From the NCBI RefSeq assembly GCF_010634855.1, contig NZ_MWLQ01000034.1:1-57836 (forward strand): a stretch of 57,836 bases of DNA. The letters are read 5' to 3'. Positions 55,031 to 57,836 of this stretch are shown piece by piece. How positions within the stretch are numbered: position 1 is the first letter of the stretch; each line of letters starts with the position of its first letter. The notes under the pieces are model-generated. The model did not search any database and was not told where the DNA came from. It saw only the letters and a program-made list of their open reading frames with translations. This DNA comes from Microbacterium sp. B35-30 (GTDB taxonomy: Bacteria > Actinomycetota > Actinomycetes > Actinomycetales > Microbacteriaceae). The position numbers were made by a program, and so were the translations under genes.

Positions 55031-55472
55031 TATCCGGCGTCGCGTAGGTGCTGCGCTGCTCGATGACGGCGAGGGTGCAGCGCGAGATGCACACGAGCTT
55101 GCCGGCGGCGTCGACGATGCGGATCTCCCACACGTGCACGCGCCGGCCGATGTTCACCGGCGTCACGGTCGCCGTCACCCATCCCGACGAGATCGGGCGG
55201 ATGTGGTTCGCGTTGATCTCCTGCCCGACGACGTGGAACCGCTCGCGATCCACGGCGAGGTAGCCCGCCCACGACGCCAGGGTCTCGGCGAGCGCGACGG
55301 AGGCGCCGCCGTGAAGCACACCCGCGGGCTGCACCGTGCGGTGGTCCACCGGCATCCGTCCCACGAGGGCGTCGTCGCGGATCTCGACGATCTCGATGCC
55401 GAGGTTCTCGATGAGCGTTCCCGCGGCCATCGCGCCGAGGTCGACGGCATCCGCACCGTGCCACAGGGTCAC
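55020..55472 (-). CDS. Hotdog-fold thioesterase (PaaI-like)
   Basis: A 150-residue protein with the PaaI/4HBT signature VLHGGASVALAETLAS and the strand pattern RRVHVWEIRIVDAAGKLVCISRCTLAV. It should hydrolyse aryl- or acyl-CoA. GTG 55472 is preferred because GAGGG lies nine bases before it and it starts four bases after the citrate-synthase stop; an ATG at 55526 would overlap that gene. It is likely co-transcribed with prpC. Confidence 0.78.
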   Translation of the reverse strand: MTLWHGADAVDLGAMAAGTLIENLGIEIVEIRDDALVGRMPVDHRTVQPAGVLHGGASVALAETLASWAGYLAVDRERFHVVGQEINANHIRPISSGWVTATVTPVNIGRRVHVWEIRIVDAAGKLVCISRCTLAVIEQRSTYATPDTRG

Positions 55473-55476
55473 CGGG

Positions 55477-56667
55477 TCAGCCCTCAGATTCCTCGTCGCG
55501 CTCGGCGGCGGCGAGAGTCGCGGCATCCGGAACGTAGCCGTCGATGTGGCGCTCGTCGGGGCCGTTGTACGCCGACAGCGGGCGGATGAGCGCGTTGGAG
55601 GCGAGCTGCTCCATGATGTGCGCGGTCCAGCCGGTGACGCGCGCCGCCACGAACAGCGGCGTGAACGTCAGCGTGTCGAAGCCCATGAGGCTGTACGCCG
55701 GTCCGGACGGGTAGTCGAGATTCGGGTAGATGCCCTTGCGCGAGACGAACTCCGACTCGAGGGTGTCGTAGAGCGCCGCGACATCCGGCCGGTCGTAGTG
55801 CTCGACCAGGGTGTCGAGTGCCGCCTTCATCGTCGGCACGCGCGAGTCGCCGCGCTTGTAGACGCGGTGGCCGAAGCCCATGATCTTGCGCTTCTCGGCG
55901 AGCGCCTCATCGAGCCACGGCCCGACGTTCTTGGCGGTGCCGATCTCGTCGAAGATGTGGAGCACGGCCTCGTTGGCGCCGCCGTGCAGCGGTCCCTTGA
56001 GCGCGCCGATCGCGCCCACCACCGCGGAGTAGAGGTCGCTCAGCGTCGAGGCGATCACGCGGCCGGTGAACGTCGAGGCGTTGAAGGAGTGCTCGGCGTA
56101 CAGGACCATCGAGCGGTTGAACGCGTCGACGACGACGTCGTCGGCCTCCTCGCCGAACGTCATCCACAGGAAGTTGGCGGCGTAGTCGAGGTCGTCGCGC
56201 GGCGCGAGCGGCTGCTGGCCGCGCCGGCGGCGCTGCCCGTACGCGACGATCGCGGGGAGCACGGCGAACAGGCGGACGCTGCGCGCCAGGTTCTCCTCCG
56301 CGCTGCCGCTCACCTCGAGCACCGAGCCGGTGCCCGCGAGGTCGCGGGCGCCGATGAGGCTCACGGCCGTGCGCACCTCGTCCATCGGGTGCGCGTCGAT
56401 CGGCACGAGGTCGATCGCGGCACGCACATCAGCCGGGAGGTGACGGTAGGCCCGCTCGGTGGCGCGCAGCTGTGCCAGCTGCACCTCGGTCGGCAGGTCG
56501 CCGTGCCACAGCAGGTAGGCGACGGCCTCGAACGACTGCGTCGCCGCGAGCTCCTGCACCGGATACCCGCGGTACAGCAGCGAGTTCGTGTCGGGGTTGA
56601 CCTTCGAGACCGCCGTGTAGTCGACGACGACTCCGGCGAGCCCCTTCTTGATGTCGGGTTCGGTCAT
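55477..56667 (-). CDS. prpC: 2-methylcitrate synthase / citrate synthase family
   Basis: A 396-residue enzyme with His228 (GPLHGGANE), His267 (GFGHRVYK) and Asp318 (NLDYPSG), the citrate-synthase triad, and His193 in AEHSFNAS. Adjacent methylisocitrate lyase shows that it works in the methylcitrate cycle, condensing propionyl-CoA with oxaloacetate, although it may also use acetyl-CoA. AAGGAGAG precedes ATG 56667. Propionyl-CoA can come from valine breakdown encoded 10 kb away. Confidence 0.9.
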   Translation of the reverse strand: MTEPDIKKGLAGVVVDYTAVSKVNPDTNSLLYRGYPVQELAATQSFEAVAYLLWHGDLPTEVQLAQLRATERAYRHLPADVRAAIDLVPIDAHPMDEVRTAVSLIGARDLAGTGSVLEVSGSAEENLARSVRLFAVLPAIVAYGQRRRRGQQPLAPRDDLDYAANFLWMTFGEEADDVVVDAFNRSMVLYAEHSFNASTFTGRVIASTLSDLYSAVVGAIGALKGPLHGGANEAVLHIFDEIGTAKNVGPWLDEALAEKRKIMGFGHRVYKRGDSRVPTMKAALDTLVEHYDRPDVAALYDTLESEFVSRKGIYPNLDYPSGPAYSLMGFDTLTFTPLFVAARVTGWTAHIMEQLASNALIRPLSAYNGPDERHIDGYVPDAATLAAAERDEESEG

Positions 56668-56694
56668 GATGACTGCTCTCCTTCGGAGTGCGGT

Positions 56695-56747
56695 ATGTCC
56701 CGAAATCGGTCGTTCCGCGGGTGCGGGAGTGACCGAAATCGGGACAT
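56695..56747. repeat. Perfect inverted repeat ATGTCCCGAAATCGGT
   Basis: Arms at 56695-56710 and 56732-56747 are perfect reverse complements. It lies between prpB and prpC and recalls the TGTCCCGATT arms at 43321. Confidence 0.7.
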
Positions 56748-56770
56748 GCAACGCGGAGTTCGGGACATGA

Positions 56771-57670
56771 TCAGCGCTCGATCTGGAAGTTGAAGACGTC
56801 CTGGTCGAAGTGGTTGTACTGCTCGTAGTCGATGAGGTCGTAGAGGTCGCCCCGGTGCTGCATCTCACCCAGCTTCGCGGTGAGGTGTCCGTCTTCGACG
56901 AGCGTATCGAGTGCACGGGATGCCGCACCCATCGCGATGCGCAGGAGCGACACCGGCCAGATCACAATGTTGACGCCGACGTCGCGAAGCTGGTCCACCG
57001 AGAAGAGGTCGGACTTGCCGAACTCGGTCATGTTGGCGAGGATCGGCACGTCCACGGCGGCGCGGATCGCGGCGAACTCCTCGAGCGTCCGCATCGCCTC
57101 GGGGAAGATGGCATCGGCCCCCGCGTCGACGAGGGCCTTCGCGCGCCGGGTCGCGGCATCCATCCCCTCGACAGCCCGGATGTCGGTGCGCGCCATGATG
57201 AGGAAGTTCGGGTCGCGCCGCGCGTCGGCCGCGGCGCGGATGCGCTTGATCGCGGTGTCCTCGTCGACGACGGACTTGCCGTCGAGGTGGCCGCAGCGCT
57301 TCGGGTTGATCTGGTCCTCGATGTGCGTTCCCGCGAGGCCCGCGTCCTCGAGCGTCTGGATCGTGCGGGCGACGTTCATCGGCTCGCCGAACCCGGTGTC
57401 GGCGTCGATGATCGCCGGCAGGTCTGTCATGCGCGCGATCTGCTGACCGCGGGCCGCCACCTCGGTGAGGGTCGTGAGGCCGATGTCGGGCAGGCCGAGG
57501 TCGGCGCTGAGCACCGCGCCCGAGATATAGACGCCCTCGAAACCCTTGCGCTCGATGAGCCGCGCGCTGAGGGGGTTGAACGCCCCGGGGAAGCGCAGCA
57601 GCTCGCCGGTCGCGAGCCGCTCGCGGAACAGCCGCCGCTTCTCGTGCGCGGGTACCTGTGAGTACAGCAT
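56771..57670 (-). CDS. prpB: 2-methylisocitrate lyase
   Basis: A 299-residue TIM barrel of the isocitrate-lyase superfamily. DADTGFGEP (89-97) binds Mg and substrate and KRCGH (124-128, Cys126) is the signature catalytic loop. It splits methylisocitrate to pyruvate and succinate. ATG 57670 with GAGGAAC upstream is chosen over the longer frame. The dehydratase gene prpD is not in the window and would lie beyond the right edge if clustered. Confidence 0.92.
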   Translation of the reverse strand: MLYSQVPAHEKRRLFRERLATGELLRFPGAFNPLSARLIERKGFEGVYISGAVLSADLGLPDIGLTTLTEVAARGQQIARMTDLPAIIDADTGFGEPMNVARTIQTLEDAGLAGTHIEDQINPKRCGHLDGKSVVDEDTAIKRIRAAADARRDPNFLIMARTDIRAVEGMDAATRRAKALVDAGADAIFPEAMRTLEEFAAIRAAVDVPILANMTEFGKSDLFSVDQLRDVGVNIVIWPVSLLRIAMGAASRALDTLVEDGHLTAKLGEMQHRGDLYDLIDYEQYNHFDQDVFNFQIER

Positions 57671-57698
57671 CAGACGTTCCTCATCGGCTCGGGGCGGT

Positions 57699-57836
57699 TC
57701 GTCTCGGTCGCTGGCGCCCCCTCGCTCACCGCAACCTCTCTCGGTCGTTGAGCGGGCGAGGAACGAGCGAGACGACCGCCGAACGGCGGTCATTGAGCGA
57801 GCGAGGAACGAGCGAGGAGCGAGCGAGGCACGAGCG
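57699..57836. repeat. GGTCGTTGAGCGAGC repeat cluster at the right edge
   Basis: An inverted arm (GTCTCGGTCGCTGGCGCCCC, 57699-57718), then GGTCGTTGAGCGGGCGAGGA (57743-57762) and GGTCATTGAGCGAGCGAGGA (57788-57807) with degenerate GAGCGAGGAACGAGC tandem units run to the window end. The last part is a short tandem array that may continue past the edge. Confidence 0.7.

Noticed and set aside
55473..55526. ATG 55526 as the hotdog thioesterase start
   Set aside because: It would overlap the citrate synthase gene by 50 bases and lacks a ribosome site, whereas GTG 55472 has one and suits the family's usual N-terminus.

Overview
The window comes from a very GC-rich actinobacterium, most likely of the family Microbacteriaceae (Microbacterium-like). 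The evidence is the strong G/C third-position bias, MsiK-style sugar ABC transporters without their own ATPase, Microbacteriaceae-specific DUF7882 small proteins, F420-linked genes, many leaderless genes (TANNNT box six bases before the start codon), and intergenic hairpins built on GGATGCC/GGCATCC. No tRNA, rRNA, CRISPR array, transposase or phage gene was seen. Genes are tightly packed and no gene-free stretch exceeds 300 bases.

Region 1 (37-17784) is a plant-polysaccharide utilisation island. Two divergent secreted esterase genes (one a tandem double esterase), an intracellular GH5 enzyme, a GH51 arabinofuranosidase, a MalEFG-type importer and a LacI regulator sit next to a second operon: TIM-barrel isomerase/decarboxylase-like protein, DhaK-DhaL fusion kinase, RpiB-like isomerase and a lambda-crystallin/L-gulonate-3-dehydrogenase-like enzyme. 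A second LacI gene lies opposite. Copies of one palindrome, TTTACAACGTTGTAAA-like, occur at the promoters of both halves. I infer one regulon in which imported arabino-oligosaccharides are trimmed inside the cell, and in which a sugar acid may be oxidised, decarboxylated to a tetrulose, phosphorylated and isomerised to a tetrose phosphate.

Region 2 (17812-26415) has bifunctional proline catabolism enzyme PutA with a divergent LysR gene, then an operon of three membrane-anchored proteins of unknown function, a multi-spanning membrane protein and a coiled-coil membrane protein with C-terminal repeats.

Region 3 (26576-30507) is a c-di-GMP cluster. It holds a bacteriophytochrome (PAS-GAF-PHY, with the chromophore-binding cysteine) fused to a GGDEF domain, an EAL phosphodiesterase with all catalytic residues, two DUF7882 paralogues and another small protein. 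It looks like a light-controlled c-di-GMP switch.

Region 4 (30557-41457) carries small membrane proteins, a hotdog thioesterase, a GNAT, the F420 gamma-glutamyl ligase CofE, a three-gene two-component operon, an F420/FMN-dependent LLM oxidoreductase, a pentapeptide-like protein and an etfB-etfA-cytochrome b operon.

Region 5 (41635-57836) is mostly acyl-CoA metabolism: MarR, a valine/isobutyryl-CoA type set (acyl-CoA dehydrogenase, mmsB, enoyl-CoA hydratase), small VOC/YciI/lipoprotein genes, a 1910-residue secreted amylopullulanase with LacI-type operators upstream, a thiolase, a hotdog protein and prpC/prpB of the methylcitrate cycle. Dispersed GGTCGTTGAGCGAGC inverted repeats fill several gaps here.
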